NCBI GenBank assembly: GCA_041736155.1
Contig: JBGSUL010000032.1
Location: 1 to 64,000, forward strand
Origin: JANPLN01 sp041736155
GTDB lineage: Bacteria; Bdellovibrionota; Bdellovibrionia; Bdellovibrionales; JAGQZY01
Direction: 5' to 3'
DNA: 64,000 nt
Numbering within the stretch: position 1 is the first letter of the stretch; every line of letters starts with the position of its first letter. Position numbers and translations under genes: made by a program. Positions 8,718 to 17,556 of the stretch are shown here, piece by piece. Below the pieces are notes generated by a model, which was not told the DNA's origin, did not search any database, and saw nothing but the letters and a program-made list of their open reading frames with translations.

Positions 8718-9236
8718 ATGTCTCAACTTAAAGAAAATATGACCCCGTTTGTTTCGCAAAAAAAAATTGCTGAACTTGTCTTCCGTTTGGCCAAAGAAAT
8801 CGAAATCGATTATCACGGCAAAGAGTTGGTTCTTATCTGCCCACTGAAGGGATCGGTTTTTTTTGCAGCAGACCTTATGCGCCAGATCTCTTTGCAACAA
8901 AAAATTGATTTCGTTTACCTTAAGTCTTCTGAAAAGGGCGGATCAATCAAAATCATTAAAGACATCAGCACCAACATTCAAGGCAAACACGTCATTATTC
9001 TCGAAGAAATCATTGATAATGGTCGCACACTTAACTTTTTAAAAAGCCGCCTGATGGCTTCCAATCCGGCCAGTCTTAAAATTTTAACTCTTCTGGATAA
9101 ACCCGCTCGCCGCGAAATCCCTCTGAAACCTGACTATATCGGCATGACCATTGATGATCGTTATGTCGTGGGTTATGGGATGGATTCTGACGAACTAGGA
9201 CGAAATTATCGCGATATATTTTCGTTTAAGATGTGA
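8718..9236 (+). CDS. hpt: Hypoxanthine phosphoribosyltransferase
   Basis: A purine-salvage enzyme that joins hypoxanthine or guanine to PRPP, giving IMP or GMP. The 172-residue protein shows the type I PRTase fold: LVLICPLKGSVFFAADL (about 34-50), the acidic PRPP loop IILEEIIDNGRTL (about 93-105; usually VEDIIDTGxTL) and the late DYIGMTIDDRYVVGYGMD stretch typical of hpt. A very good AGGAGG precedes the ATG. The PRPP loop has Glu-Glu and Asn where Glu-Asp and Thr are commoner, a mild divergence. The final codons overlap the following DUF2878 gene as GTGA. Confidence 0.9.
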   Translation: MSQLKENMTPFVSQKKIAELVFRLAKEIEIDYHGKELVLICPLKGSVFFAADLMRQISLQQKIDFVYLKSSEKGGSIKIIKDISTNIQGKHVIILEEIIDNGRTLNFLKSRLMASNPASLKILTLLDKPARREIPLKPDYIGMTIDDRYVVGYGMDSDELGRNYRDIFSFKM

Positions 9237-9757
9237 ATAAGGCCCTCCATCTTTTCTCCTTTGGCTTGGGATGGGTGCTGTGCTTCTGGGCTGCCATTGC
9301 GCAATGGCCCCGTCTTTCCTGGATGATCAGTCTTGGACTGCTCGTCGTTAACATTGCCATACAAGAGCGCCGACGCATTTCTATCAGCAAGATTCTGGTT
9401 GTTCTCACTTTGGGTTTTGTAATTGAACTTGTAAATAGGCATGTTGGGCTTTATGAATTTCCCAAAAATCATGCATGGTATCCGCCGTCTTGGCTCTTGG
9501 CTTTCTGGCCTATTTTTGCTTTGCTCTTTATGGACGTTATTGGCTCTTCATCCCCACGGCCTCTGTGGTGGAATTTTATTTTTGGTGTTGTCGGCGGCCT
9601 CGCCTATTATGCTGGAGAATGGGCCAACTTGATTCATTTTAACGACCCAAAAGCTGTAACGATTCCGCTGTTCTGCATATTGTGGTCTTGTGAATATATA
9701 TTGCTCGTGAAACTCACTCGCATCGCGGGCCGATTGTCGTTTCTACAAAGAGATTAG
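9233..9757 (+). CDS. DUF2878-type integral membrane protein
   Basis: A 174-residue, strongly hydrophobic protein with about five to six membrane helices and little soluble sequence. The pattern GLYEF, then PPSWLLAFWPIFALLF, then FGVVGGLAYYAGEWAN fits the uncharacterised DUF2878 family, which I recognise by pattern only. Translation begins at a GTG overlapping the hpt stop codon (GTGA), so it depends on hpt translation. The biochemical role of the family is unknown. Coupling with a purine salvage gene does not itself suggest a transport role. Confidence 0.7.
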   Translation: MNKALHLFSFGLGWVLCFWAAIAQWPRLSWMISLGLLVVNIAIQERRRISISKILVVLTLGFVIELVNRHVGLYEFPKNHAWYPPSWLLAFWPIFALLFMDVIGSSSPRPLWWNFIFGVVGGLAYYAGEWANLIHFNDPKAVTIPLFCILWSCEYILLVKLTRIAGRLSFLQRD

Positions 9758-9761
9758 AGTT

Positions 9762-9788
9762 CCTTCGCTCCGCTCAGGTCAGCGAAGG
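9762..9788. terminator. Hairpin between convergent genes, possible weak terminator
   Basis: A perfect 8-bp inverted repeat (CCTTCGCT and AGCGAAGG, 11-base loop) lies between the converging DUF2878 and rimO genes. No T-run follows on either strand, so it is not a textbook intrinsic terminator. Position is the main argument for a role in stopping convergent transcription. Confidence 0.4.
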
Positions 9789-9795
9789 TTCTAGT

Positions 9796-11181
9796 TTACT
9801 GAAGATGTTGTGTCACTTCAGGGCGCGGACGAACATTGACAATTTTTCCGACAAGATCATAGTCATGGCTCGCGGTGATTTTAACGTTCACGATGTCTCC
9901 TACTTTCGCCTCACCCTCATTGATTAACACAACTCCATCAATGCCGGGCGCCTGTTGTGATGTTCTGCCTTGCAACAGCAATTCTGTTTCTTCACTGAGA
10001 CCATCAATAATCACCGGCACGGTTTGCCCGATAAATCTTTTGTGGATTTTTTTGCTCATCTTTTGCTGTAGACTCATCAAGCGGTGGAATCGCTCTTCTT
10101 TGATGTCTTCATCAATCTGGTCAGTCATTTTACCACCCGCTGTACCCTCTTGAGGAGAGTATTTAAAACAACCGACACGATCAAATTTTTGCTCTTCCAC
10201 AAACGCTAAGAGCTCTTCAAATTCTTCTTCTCCCTCGCCTGGAAAGCCGACAATAAACTGCGTACGGATCACAGCTTCAGGCATGAGGCGACGGATGCTA
10301 TTGATAGTACTTTCAATTTCCGCGCTCTCCATTTTACGATTCATTAGCTTTAACATCTTGTTGTTGATGTGCTGCAGAGGCATGTCAAAATACTTTACCA
10401 AATTTTTACGCTCTTTCATCAATTGTAATGTCTGCTCATCTAACCCGTCTGGATATAAATACAACAAACGAATCCAATCGAGGCCGGGAACGTCGGAAAG
10501 TGCTTTGAGAAGTTCATAGGGAGATTCTTTCGCTGTCGAATCTTTACGGCGCAGGTCCCAACCGTAGTCTGTAAAGTCGTGAGAAATAATATTCACTTCT
10601 TTTACTCCTCCAGCAACCAGCAGCTTCGCTTCATTGACTATGCCAGGGATGCGTCGTGATTGTAAATTTCCACGAATTTTAGGGATCGCACAAAAGGAGC
10701 AACGCTTCAGACAGCCTTCTGAAATTTTGATATAAGCACGATAGAATGGCTCGGAGTTAACGCGCGGAGTTTCTTCTTCTTGCAAAAACGTCGGCAAATG
10801 GAAGTAGGTTTTTTGAGCGCGCCCAGCTTCTTGATCGCGCAAGATTTTAGCAATTTTCTGGAATTCCCCAGAGCCCACAAACATATCCACTTCGGGGAGC
10901 TCGTTGACGAGTTCCTCCTTATAGCGTTGAGGAAGACATCCCGTCACCACAAGGTTTTTTAATTTTCCTGTTTCTTTGTATTCCGCGGCTTCCAAGATTT
11001 TTTGAATAGATTCTTGTTTGGACTCGTCGATAAAACTGCAAGTGTTGACAATGATCGTCTCCGCTTCGCCTTCGTCTTGAGTAATTTGGTAACCATCTTT
11101 GAGAAGAGATCCCAACATCATTTCACTATCTACTAAATTTTTAGGGCAGCCGAGGCTGATCATGTGTACTTTTTTGTTCAT
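9796..11181 (-). CDS. rimO: Ribosomal protein S12 methylthiotransferase RimO
   Basis: RimO is a radical-SAM enzyme that adds a methylthio group to a conserved aspartate of ribosomal protein S12. The 461-residue protein has the N-terminal UPF0004 domain with three cluster cysteines (about 12, 48 and 82), the radical-SAM domain with EGCLKRCSFC (Cys about 157, 161, 164) and a C-terminal TRAM domain (about 375-440). The opening KVHMISLGCPKNLVDSE, with the CPKNLVD box, favours RimO over the tRNA enzyme MiaB. AGGA sits six bases before the ATG. lolA ends eight bp upstream, so the two are probably co-transcribed. Confidence 0.93.
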   Translation of the reverse strand: MNKKVHMISLGCPKNLVDSEMMLGSLLKDGYQITQDEGEAETIIVNTCSFIDESKQESIQKILEAAEYKETGKLKNLVVTGCLPQRYKEELVNELPEVDMFVGSGEFQKIAKILRDQEAGRAQKTYFHLPTFLQEEETPRVNSEPFYRAYIKISEGCLKRCSFCAIPKIRGNLQSRRIPGIVNEAKLLVAGGVKEVNIISHDFTDYGWDLRRKDSTAKESPYELLKALSDVPGLDWIRLLYLYPDGLDEQTLQLMKERKNLVKYFDMPLQHINNKMLKLMNRKMESAEIESTINSIRRLMPEAVIRTQFIVGFPGEGEEEFEELLAFVEEQKFDRVGCFKYSPQEGTAGGKMTDQIDEDIKEERFHRLMSLQQKMSKKIHKRFIGQTVPVIIDGLSEETELLLQGRTSQQAPGIDGVVLINEGEAKVGDIVNVKITASHDYDLVGKIVNVRPRPEVTQHLQ

Positions 11182-11189
11182 AGATTATC

Positions 11190-11870
11190 CTAATAAGTTG
11201 CGACTTCTGCCCCTTTGGGAGGGGCATATTTAAAAAAATCATCGGCGAGAGGTTGATCAAATTTCACTTGCGAAAATTGGTAAGTTGTTTGGTTGTTGAG
11301 AGCGTCGGCATATTTCAGTTGGGTGATCACTTGCTCTTTTGTATCAACCGTCATTTCCATTTTTTGTAGATCTTTATTGTTCTTTTGTGGCATAAGTTCA
11401 AAAATAATATTTGGTGCCTGTTCTGTACTTTTGGTTACTTTGAAATATTTGAGAACACCAATCTCAGTTAATACACGCAACAGTTCATGTGGTTTTTTCT
11501 TCTTGCTCGTGAGAGTCATTTTTGCCACTTGAGTTTTGGAATTCTTGATCTTTTCTGACGGAAGTTGCACTTGCCACAAAGTTTCGCCATCCACAATGAT
11601 AAGAGATTTTTCTTTGTCTTCGTCCTCAGCTTGTAATTCCAGACGAAACTTTCCTTTTTTTAAACTGATCTCACCCACCGATGTTTTTTTCTGATCAAGC
11701 GCCGTGAGCACATCTATTTTGTTCACCTTCATTGTCACCGTTTTTGCTGACAAATATTTTTGATCAATTTTTTTGAGTGCTTCAACAGACCCAACCTGCA
11801 CGGCGTGTGTTGATCCAAAAGCCCCATAGAAAATGATGCCAATAACAAAAAACAGACAGACTCTAACCAT
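11190..11870 (-). CDS. lolA: Outer-membrane lipoprotein carrier LolA
   Basis: LolA is the periplasmic chaperone that ferries lipoproteins from LolCDE to the outer membrane. The 226-residue protein starts with a Sec signal peptide (hydrophobic to about residue 20, likely cut after THA at about 23). The mature part has the LolA beta-rich pattern: KGKFRLEL, then LIIVDGETLWQVQLP, and the late QTTYQFSQVKFDQPLADDFF close to the family's C-terminal segment. The gap upstream to comF is 92 bp and probably carries its promoter. Sequence identity in the family is low, so the call rests on pattern and length. Confidence 0.85.
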   Translation of the reverse strand: MVRVCLFFVIGIIFYGAFGSTHAVQVGSVEALKKIDQKYLSAKTVTMKVNKIDVLTALDQKKTSVGEISLKKGKFRLELQAEDEDKEKSLIIVDGETLWQVQLPSEKIKNSKTQVAKMTLTSKKKKPHELLRVLTEIGVLKYFKVTKSTEQAPNIIFELMPQKNNKDLQKMEMTVDTKEQVITQLKYADALNNQTTYQFSQVKFDQPLADDFFKYAPPKGAEVATY

Positions 11871-11962
11871 GCATATCTTTTTAGCAAAAACTCTCGTAAA
11901 TCACAAATTTTACAGACCCAGTTGAAAAACTTATATCCTGATTTGTTCCATCGAGTCCGTGG

Positions 11963-12592
11963 TTAGTGGAAAGCTCGGTAAACCATCGTTACTGCTCGAT
12001 AATCTGAAGGACGACCAAGGGCCTCCCAGACTGTGAGTGCCGTCGCCCCGGTGGTCAGTACATCATCCACAAACCAGATAGGTCCTTTGAGCTGTCCCCG
12101 TAAAGATGGGTCAACGGTCACCTGTCTTCCTGCGTAGCGCTCACGACGGTGTAATGTTTTATAATTCGTCTTATTGTTCGTCTTATTGTTAGTCGACGGC
12201 TTTACAAGTGTTAAGGGGAGCAATGAACACTGATAATGTTTTGCGAAACCCTCGGCCATAGCTAAACCGTGATCCTTATGGGAGCGACTCACGACACAGC
12301 AAATCGTTTGCGGCGGGGGTTGTTGTTTGAGAAAATCGACAAAAAGGAGGAGAAGGCGTTCACGCGCTTCGTGTAATTGCCTTCCTTTTAAATCTAAAAG
12401 CAATTTTTGAATGCGCACATCTTTGTGCTCCCACAGCCATAAAGAAAACAAAACAAGTTTACTTTTGGGTAAAATTCTTAGCGTGGGTTGTAGATTCTTC
12501 TCCAGTTCCGTCCAACACTCTTCACATAGAAAGTCAATTTTTCCCCAAGAAACCTTACAATACGCACAGGTGCGCCACCACATTTTCCACAC
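11963..12592 (-). CDS. ComF-family phosphoribosyltransferase-like protein
   Basis: A 209-residue ComF/GntX-type protein, linked in other bacteria to uptake or use of external DNA. The N-terminus carries a four-cysteine zinc motif (Cys about 9, 12, 23, 26) and the C-terminus the PRTase loop VDDVLTTGAT (about 175-184). In the middle an Asn/Lys/Thr-rich run is coded by a 12-bp tandem repeat, which looks like a recent slippage insertion in a surface loop. It is transcribed away from kup. No other competence gene lies nearby. Family assignment is good; a DNA-uptake role here is only inferred. Confidence 0.85.
   Translation of the reverse strand: MWKMWWRTCAYCKVSWGKIDFLCEECWTELEKNLQPTLRILPKSKLVLFSLWLWEHKDVRIQKLLLDLKGRQLHEARERLLLLFVDFLKQQPPPQTICCVVSRSHKDHGLAMAEGFAKHYQCSLLPLTLVKPSTNNKTNNKTNYKTLHRRERYAGRQVTVDPSLRGQLKGPIWFVDDVLTTGATALTVWEALGRPSDYRAVTMVYRAFH
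12155..12190. repeat. 12-bp tandem repeat inside comF
   Basis: The unit CGTCTTATTGTT occurs twice exactly (12167-12178 and 12179-12190), with a degenerate third copy at 12155-12166. It keeps the reading frame and codes for an NNKT-type repeat. Confidence 0.8.
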
Positions 12593-12710
12593 ATCAACCG
12601 CCTCTCTTTTGAAATATGAGGTATTTCAGCATCTTGCATGCCACCCTCGCGACGAACTCTCTTTGAACAGCGTTGACTATTTCCGGGAGTCGGAGCATGT
12701 TTATTTTTTT

Positions 12711-14588
12711 ATGAGAAGAGAAAAACCCACCGTCAGCGAATCGACGATCATTCTTGCAGCTCTTGGCGTTGTCTTTGGAGACATAGGAACAAGCCCTCTC
12801 TATGCTATGCGTGAAGCTTTTAATCACGCCGATGGCATGGCTGCGGATGCACTCAATGTGCTCGGCGTTCTTTCTCTTATGATTTGGTCGCTGATTCTCA
12901 TCGTTTCCTTCAAATATTTGATGTTTGTACTTCGCGCGGATAACAAAGGCGAAGGGGGCGTGTTGGCCTTGACCGCACTGATCTCTTCATTGCGTCCCGC
13001 TGACACCGCTAAAAAAAGTCCTTTGCTTTTGATCGGACTCTTTGGCGCCGCTCTCCTTTTTGGTGATGGGATGATTACTCCCGCCGTAACCATTCTCGGT
13101 GCTGTGGAAGGACTCAATCTTGCCACTCCTATGTTTAAACCTTTTGTCGTCCCCATAACCATTACGATTCTCGTCGTGCTCTTTTGGGCTCAACATTATG
13201 GAACTGCAAAAATTGGTGCCGTGTTTGGTCCCATCATCTTACTTTGGTTTGCCACTATTGGAACGCTGGGTGCCGTGGCCATCGTCAAAATGCCCTCTGT
13301 ACTTGAGGCATTTAATCCGCTTTACGCCATCGACTTTTGTATTTCCTCTGGCGGACACTTTGTTATTGTTCTCGGCGCTGTGTTTCTGACGACCACAGGT
13401 GCGGAGGCCCTTTATGCCGACATGGGGCATTTTGGCGCTTCGGCCATTCGCAAAGCTTGGTATTATGTCGCTTTCCCATGTTTGCTCTTGAACTACTTGG
13501 GACAGGGTGCGCTTCTCCTCACCTCGAGTGAAGCGAAAGAAAATCCCTTTTATTATCTTGTTCCCGCCTGGGGGCTCTATCCCATGGTTATTCTGTCTAC
13601 ATTGGCTGCGGTGATTGCCTCTCAAGCTTTGATCACAGGCGTGTACTCAATTACCCAACAAGCGATTCACTTGGGTTATCTTCCGCGTTTGCGCATTGTC
13701 CACACATCTGAAACCACCAAGGGACAGATTTATATTCCGCATGTGAATTGGATGCTTTTAGTGATGACTGTTTGGCTGGTCATTACCTTTCAAACTTCGA
13801 GCGCTTTGGCTGCTGCCTATGGGATCGCAGTATCTTTAACCATGATTATTACAACTCTCCTTGCCTGCATGGTAGCGAAGCGCCTTTGGAAATGGTCAAC
13901 CTGGGTTACGTCCACTGTCTTTGTACTCATGATGGTCGTCGATCTTGTTTTCTTGGCCTCCAATGCCATTAAAATTCAACACGGTGGTTGGTTCCCACTC
14001 GCCATGGCCGCACTTCTCTTTATGATCATGTCCACATGGAAAACGGGACGCGCTATTTTAATTGATTACATGAAGTCCCACACGATTTCCTTTGAACAAT
14101 TTCTCGAAGAGCTGCGCCTTAAACCTCCTGTTAGTGTGCCAGGCACCGCTGTTTTTATGACTGCCGAATCCAAAGGGATTCCGCTCGCTCTTCTCCATAA
14201 TGTTAAACACAATAAGGTCCTCCACGAAAAAAATATTTTTCTAACTATTTTTGTCGAAGAAGTCCCATTTGTCCGAAAAACAGATCATCTGGAAGTCACC
14301 AAACTTCGCGACGGTTTTTACAGAATGTCTGTGCGTTATGGTTTTATGGAAAAACCTGATATCACCCACATTTTCGATGCGACAGCGAACAGTCCTATTT
14401 GTTTAAATCCAGAAGAGACCTCCTTTTTCCTTGGTAAGGAAACCATCATCGCCACTCATAATCGCGGCATGGCAATCTGGCGTGAAAAGATTTTCTCTTT
14501 TATGTCCAAAAATTCAGAAGGTGCCATCGTGTTCTATAATATTCCACGCCAACAGGTGATCGAACTCGGTGTGCAAATCGAGCTTTAG
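12711..14588 (+). CDS. kup: Low-affinity potassium transporter Kup
   Basis: Kup is a proton-coupled K+ symporter of the inner membrane. The 625-residue protein shows the family signature near its start, ALGVVFGDIGTSPLYAMREAF, then about twelve membrane helices up to residue 440 (including GDGMITPAVTILGAVEG and GAEALYADMGHFG) and a cytoplasmic C-terminal domain (about 445-625). The frame is open far upstream, opposite comF, but the ATG at 12711 gives the usual Kup length and puts the conserved motif at the N-terminus. A GGAG lies about 15 bases upstream, which is long spacing, so the start is slightly uncertain. Confidence 0.93.
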   Translation: MRREKPTVSESTIILAALGVVFGDIGTSPLYAMREAFNHADGMAADALNVLGVLSLMIWSLILIVSFKYLMFVLRADNKGEGGVLALTALISSLRPADTAKKSPLLLIGLFGAALLFGDGMITPAVTILGAVEGLNLATPMFKPFVVPITITILVVLFWAQHYGTAKIGAVFGPIILLWFATIGTLGAVAIVKMPSVLEAFNPLYAIDFCISSGGHFVIVLGAVFLTTTGAEALYADMGHFGASAIRKAWYYVAFPCLLLNYLGQGALLLTSSEAKENPFYYLVPAWGLYPMVILSTLAAVIASQALITGVYSITQQAIHLGYLPRLRIVHTSETTKGQIYIPHVNWMLLVMTVWLVITFQTSSALAAAYGIAVSLTMIITTLLACMVAKRLWKWSTWVTSTVFVLMMVVDLVFLASNAIKIQHGGWFPLAMAALLFMIMSTWKTGRAILIDYMKSHTISFEQFLEELRLKPPVSVPGTAVFMTAESKGIPLALLHNVKHNKVLHEKNIFLTIFVEEVPFVRKTDHLEVTKLRDGFYRMSVRYGFMEKPDITHIFDATANSPICLNPEETSFFLGKETIIATHNRGMAIWREKIFSFMSKNSEGAIVFYNIPRQQVIELGVQIEL

Positions 14589-14633
14589 CAAAGGACCACT
14601 GACGGAGCTCTCTCGCTTCGCCCACGAAGGTTG

Positions 14634-15110
14634 TTATTCGTTGTGATAGGGAATGCGCTTGATAATCGTCAAGGCGCGATAGAGCTGCTCCAGTAATACG
14701 GCTTGTGCCAAGTGATGATTCATCACCAAAGTTGAAAGCTGCATAGTTTCTTGGGCGCGTTTTTTAACCTCATCACTTAGGCCGTAGGCCCCGCCTATGA
14801 CGAAAACGATCTTGCGCGATGCTGATTGTTCTAAAAGTTTTTCCATTTTTTTTGAAAACTGCACAGAAGAATAGATTTTCCCGTTCTCATCACAAACAAT
14901 CACATAATCTTTGGTGTCCAATTTTTTTAGAAGAGATTCGCCCTCTTTAAGAATTTTGTCTTGTGTTTGTCCACGCGCTTCGCGATACGGTTTAATGCTG
15001 GTCACAGAAAATTTGAGAAAATGATTTATTTTTTTGAGATACACAGATTGGAGTGAGCTGAGCCACTCCTCTTTGTTATCAGAAACCGTCAAAACTTCCA
15101 GACGCGACAT
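14634..15110 (-). CDS. rlmH: 23S rRNA (pseudouridine1915-N3)-methyltransferase RlmH
   Basis: RlmH is a SPOUT-class methyltransferase that modifies helix 69 of 23S rRNA. The 158-residue protein ends with the typical knot segments: VFVIGGAYGLSDEV (about 101-114), then LVMNHHLAQAVLLEQLYRALTII and PYHNE at the C-terminus (family PYHxE/H). Length is right. It is the last gene of the obgE/nadD-rsfS run, 14 bp after the fusion gene; rsfS-rlmH linkage is common in bacteria. The Shine-Dalgarno is weak. Kup converges from the other side with a 45-bp gap lacking a clear terminator. Confidence 0.92.
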   Translation of the reverse strand: MSRLEVLTVSDNKEEWLSSLQSVYLKKINHFLKFSVTSIKPYREARGQTQDKILKEGESLLKKLDTKDYVIVCDENGKIYSSVQFSKKMEKLLEQSASRKIVFVIGGAYGLSDEVKKRAQETMQLSTLVMNHHLAQAVLLEQLYRALTIIKRIPYHNE

Positions 15111-15124
15111 TTTAAAAGGACGTC

Positions 15125-16165
15125 TTAGGAAACGACGTCGGGTTTATCCAAGTAGGGATCTTTCAGCTTCATATCTTCAGCTGTTTTCCACAAGTGCTCA
15201 AGATTGTACTCGAGGCGAACGTAATCATAAAAAATATGAACGATCAGTTGGCCATAATCAATCAGCACCCATCGACCTTCATCCATACCTTCAATACCCA
15301 CAGGAGTCAGACCGTATTGGTTTTTCACTTCTCGCGCCAACCATTCACCGAGGGACTGAGCGTGTCTTTTGCTCGTGCCCGAAGCGATAATGACATAATC
15401 GGAAGGAGCGGCAATTTTTTGTAGATTGAGACCACGTAAGTTTACTGCTTTGCGAGCGAAAAGTCGATCTGCACAGAATTCAGTAAAGAGTTTGTAGTCA
15501 CCCACCTTGGGGCCAATCAGCGGATACAAATTATGTTGGCGGATGTATTCTTCTACACGCATATCCAAGAACTTATCCACACTGCGATTGGTTTTAAGAT
15601 ACTTGCGAATCTCTGTCGCAGCTACATCGATGCCTTTAACACGCAAAAATTCCACGGTACGACCCGTTGTCAGAGCGACAAACGAACGATCCAACACATC
15701 GACAAACGGTCTGAGTGCTTGGGGCAGATCTTCTTTGGAGAAAGGGAGAATATTTCCTGGGCGACTGACCACGATAAAATTACAAAGCTCCAGAAGCTTT
15801 TCAAACTTGTGCCACTTGTGCAATTGGTAAAATTCATCCAGCCCCACCACCAAGTGGAGTTGTTCTGGCCCGTACATTTCCAAATATTTTTCTACTGTAT
15901 CAATCGTATAGCTTTTGCCTTTGCGCAAAATTTCTTGCTCGTCGATTTCGACATTCTCAAAGTCTTGTAGACCGACACGGACCATTTCGGCGCGTTGCTC
16001 AGGAGATGGACCGTCGACAAATTCTTTGAGGGGGTTCTGGTACGCTGGCACGACGAATATTTTTTCGATCTTTGTTTTTTCCAAAATTGTCTGGATACAG
16101 TAGGTATGACCCATGTGAAAAGGATCAAAAGTTCCGCCGTAAATGGCAACTAGCTCATGACTCAT
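15125..16165 (-). CDS. nadD-rsfS: Fused nicotinate-nucleotide adenylyltransferase (NadD) and ribosome silencing factor (RsfS)
   Basis: Two proteins are joined in one 346-residue frame. Residues 1-215 are NadD, which makes nicotinate adenine dinucleotide in NAD synthesis: GGTFDPFHMGH (about 10-20), VPAYQNPLK, and AATEIRKYL near 182-190, equivalent to the ISSTxIR box. Residues about 225-330 are RsfS, which binds L14 and blocks 50S-30S joining under starvation: VNLRGLNLQKIAAPSDYVIIASGTSKRHAQ, and the late RWVLIDYGQLIVHIFYDYVR. Separate adjacent nadD and rsfS genes are common; here no stop or restart separates them. The gene overlaps obgE by 11 bp. Domain calls are firm; whether the product is cleaved is unknown. 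Confidence 0.92.
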   Translation of the reverse strand: MSHELVAIYGGTFDPFHMGHTYCIQTILEKTKIEKIFVVPAYQNPLKEFVDGPSPEQRAEMVRVGLQDFENVEIDEQEILRKGKSYTIDTVEKYLEMYGPEQLHLVVGLDEFYQLHKWHKFEKLLELCNFIVVSRPGNILPFSKEDLPQALRPFVDVLDRSFVALTTGRTVEFLRVKGIDVAATEIRKYLKTNRSVDKFLDMRVEEYIRQHNLYPLIGPKVGDYKLFTEFCADRLFARKAVNLRGLNLQKIAAPSDYVIIASGTSKRHAQSLGEWLAREVKNQYGLTPVGIEGMDEGRWVLIDYGQLIVHIFYDYVRLEYNLEHLWKTAEDMKLKDPYLDKPDVVS

Positions 16166-17195
16166 GGGATGTTTCCTTCGTAAATACTAATGAAGATAAT
16201 TTGTGAACAAGCTGTGGCAGCTGCGTTCGTGCGGCCGCAGAGATTTTGTAAACTTCCTCAGCGCCTTTTTTCTGAAATACACTGTACCAATACTCAAGGC
16301 GGTCTGGAGTCGTTGAATCTATTTTATTAAAAACCACGACCTGAGGTCGTCGCGAAAGGGGGCGATACCCCTCTTGGTCCTCGTTAAGTTTATCATAAGC
16401 TTTCAACTCATCGTTGATGTCGCAAAAATCTTGCCAGACATCACGATCAGAAAAGTCACTAACGTCTAAAAGATGCACAAAACATTTTGTGCGCTCGATG
16501 TGTTTAAGAAACTTATGTCCCAAGCCTTGGCCAAGATGCGCACCCTTAATCAATCCCGGAATGTCGGCAATAATAAAGTTTCTATCTTCGGCGATGGACA
16601 CAACGCCAAGCTGTGGATTGAGCGTCGTGAAAGGATAATCGGCAATGATTGGTCGGGCCGCTGTCACCGAAGAGACCAGTGTCGACTTTCCCGCATTGGG
16701 AAAGCCAATGATCCCGACGTCGGCGATGGTTTTGATTTCGATGATAACATCGACCAACTGCCCATCTTCTCCGGGTTGTGCGTGTGTCGGCGCTTGGTTG
16801 ACGCTGTTTTTGAAGAACGTATTGCCTTTGCCGCCGCGTCCACCCTGTAAAAAAGGAACATCGCCCTCTTTACTGATATCGAGAAGGATTTGTCCATCAA
16901 GGTCTTTGACAACTGTGCCAACGGGAACACCGAGGATGAGGTCTTTGCCGTCTGCCCCAGTCATTTTTTGAAAGTCACCAGGGTGGCCGTTTTCGGCTTG
17001 GAGAATTCTCTTCCCAGTATAGGAATAAAGACTGCTGACATTGGGAGTGGCGCGAAAGATAACATGGCCGCCGCGTCCACCATCACCGCCATCAGGTCCA
17101 CCTCGTGGCACGAGAGCTTCTCGACGAAAGCTGACCTTACCGGCTCCGCCTTTTCCTGACTGTAACTGAATATTAATTTGATCTACAAATTTCAT
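16155..17195 (-). CDS. obgE: Obg/CgtA GTPase
   Basis: Obg is an essential ribosome-associated GTPase involved in 50S maturation and stress signalling. The 346-residue protein has the glycine-rich Obg fold (about 1-158, with GGPDGGDGGRGGHVIF), followed by the G domain: P-loop GFPNAGKST (about 164-172), switch II DIPGLIKGAHLGQGLGHKFL, and NKID for base recognition. The variable C-terminal OCT domain is essentially absent, as in many short Obg proteins. It sits after rplU-rpmA, the usual bacterial order, and overlaps nadD-rsfS. Confidence 0.95.
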   Translation of the reverse strand: MKFVDQINIQLQSGKGGAGKVSFRREALVPRGGPDGGDGGRGGHVIFRATPNVSSLYSYTGKRILQAENGHPGDFQKMTGADGKDLILGVPVGTVVKDLDGQILLDISKEGDVPFLQGGRGGKGNTFFKNSVNQAPTHAQPGEDGQLVDVIIEIKTIADVGIIGFPNAGKSTLVSSVTAARPIIADYPFTTLNPQLGVVSIAEDRNFIIADIPGLIKGAHLGQGLGHKFLKHIERTKCFVHLLDVSDFSDRDVWQDFCDINDELKAYDKLNEDQEGYRPLSRRPQVVVFNKIDSTTPDRLEYWYSVFQKKGAEEVYKISAAARTQLPQLVHKLSSLVFTKETSHES

Positions 17196-17275
17196 GGGAA
17201 CTCGCTTTTTATTGTCAAAGCGAAAGAGGAAGACTGCGGGAACTTTTCCCGCAGAAAATACTCAACAGCTTTTGA

Positions 17276-17542
17276 TTACGCTGTTTTTGCTTCGGAATAA
17301 ACGCTCACTTTAAATTTTTGCTTAGTGATACGCTCGAACTTTACCTGACCTTCAATCACAGCATAAATTGTATGGTCACGGCCAATGCGTACATTGTTAC
17401 CCACATAAAATTCTGTTCCTCTTTGACGAACAAGAATTGTACCTGGCTTTACAGTTTCTCCACCAAAGCGTTTAACACCTAATCTTTTACTCTGACTGTC
17501 GCGTCCGTTTTTGGTACTACCGGCGGCTTTCTTCGATGCCAT
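17276..17542 (-). CDS. rpmA: 50S ribosomal protein L27
   Basis: An 88-residue L27, which reaches the peptidyl-transferase centre with its N-terminal tail. It starts MASKKAAGSTKNGRDS, so there is no cleavable N-terminal extension of the Firmicute type. The core RLGVKRFGGETVKPGTILVRQRG is the family signature. It is 14 bp after rplU and 80 bp before obgE, the standard arrangement. Confidence 0.97.
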   Translation of the reverse strand: MASKKAAGSTKNGRDSQSKRLGVKRFGGETVKPGTILVRQRGTEFYVGNNVRIGRDHTIYAVIEGQVKFERITKQKFKVSVYSEAKTA

Positions 17543-17556
17543 ACTTCACCTCTCGC

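Noticed and set aside
12411..12710. An extra 100 codons open upstream of the kup start
   Set aside because: They lie opposite comF, have no transporter-like sequence, and the ATG at 12711 gives the normal Kup length.
14589..14633. Possible terminator between kup and rlmH (CTTCG-CCCA-CGAAG)
   Set aside because: The stem has only five pairs and no T-run; too weak to list.
15573..15581. Exact DnaA-box 9-mers TTATCCACA here and at 47426-47434, and its complement at 3514-3522
   Set aside because: They are isolated, far apart and inside coding sequence, so they look like chance matches rather than an origin.
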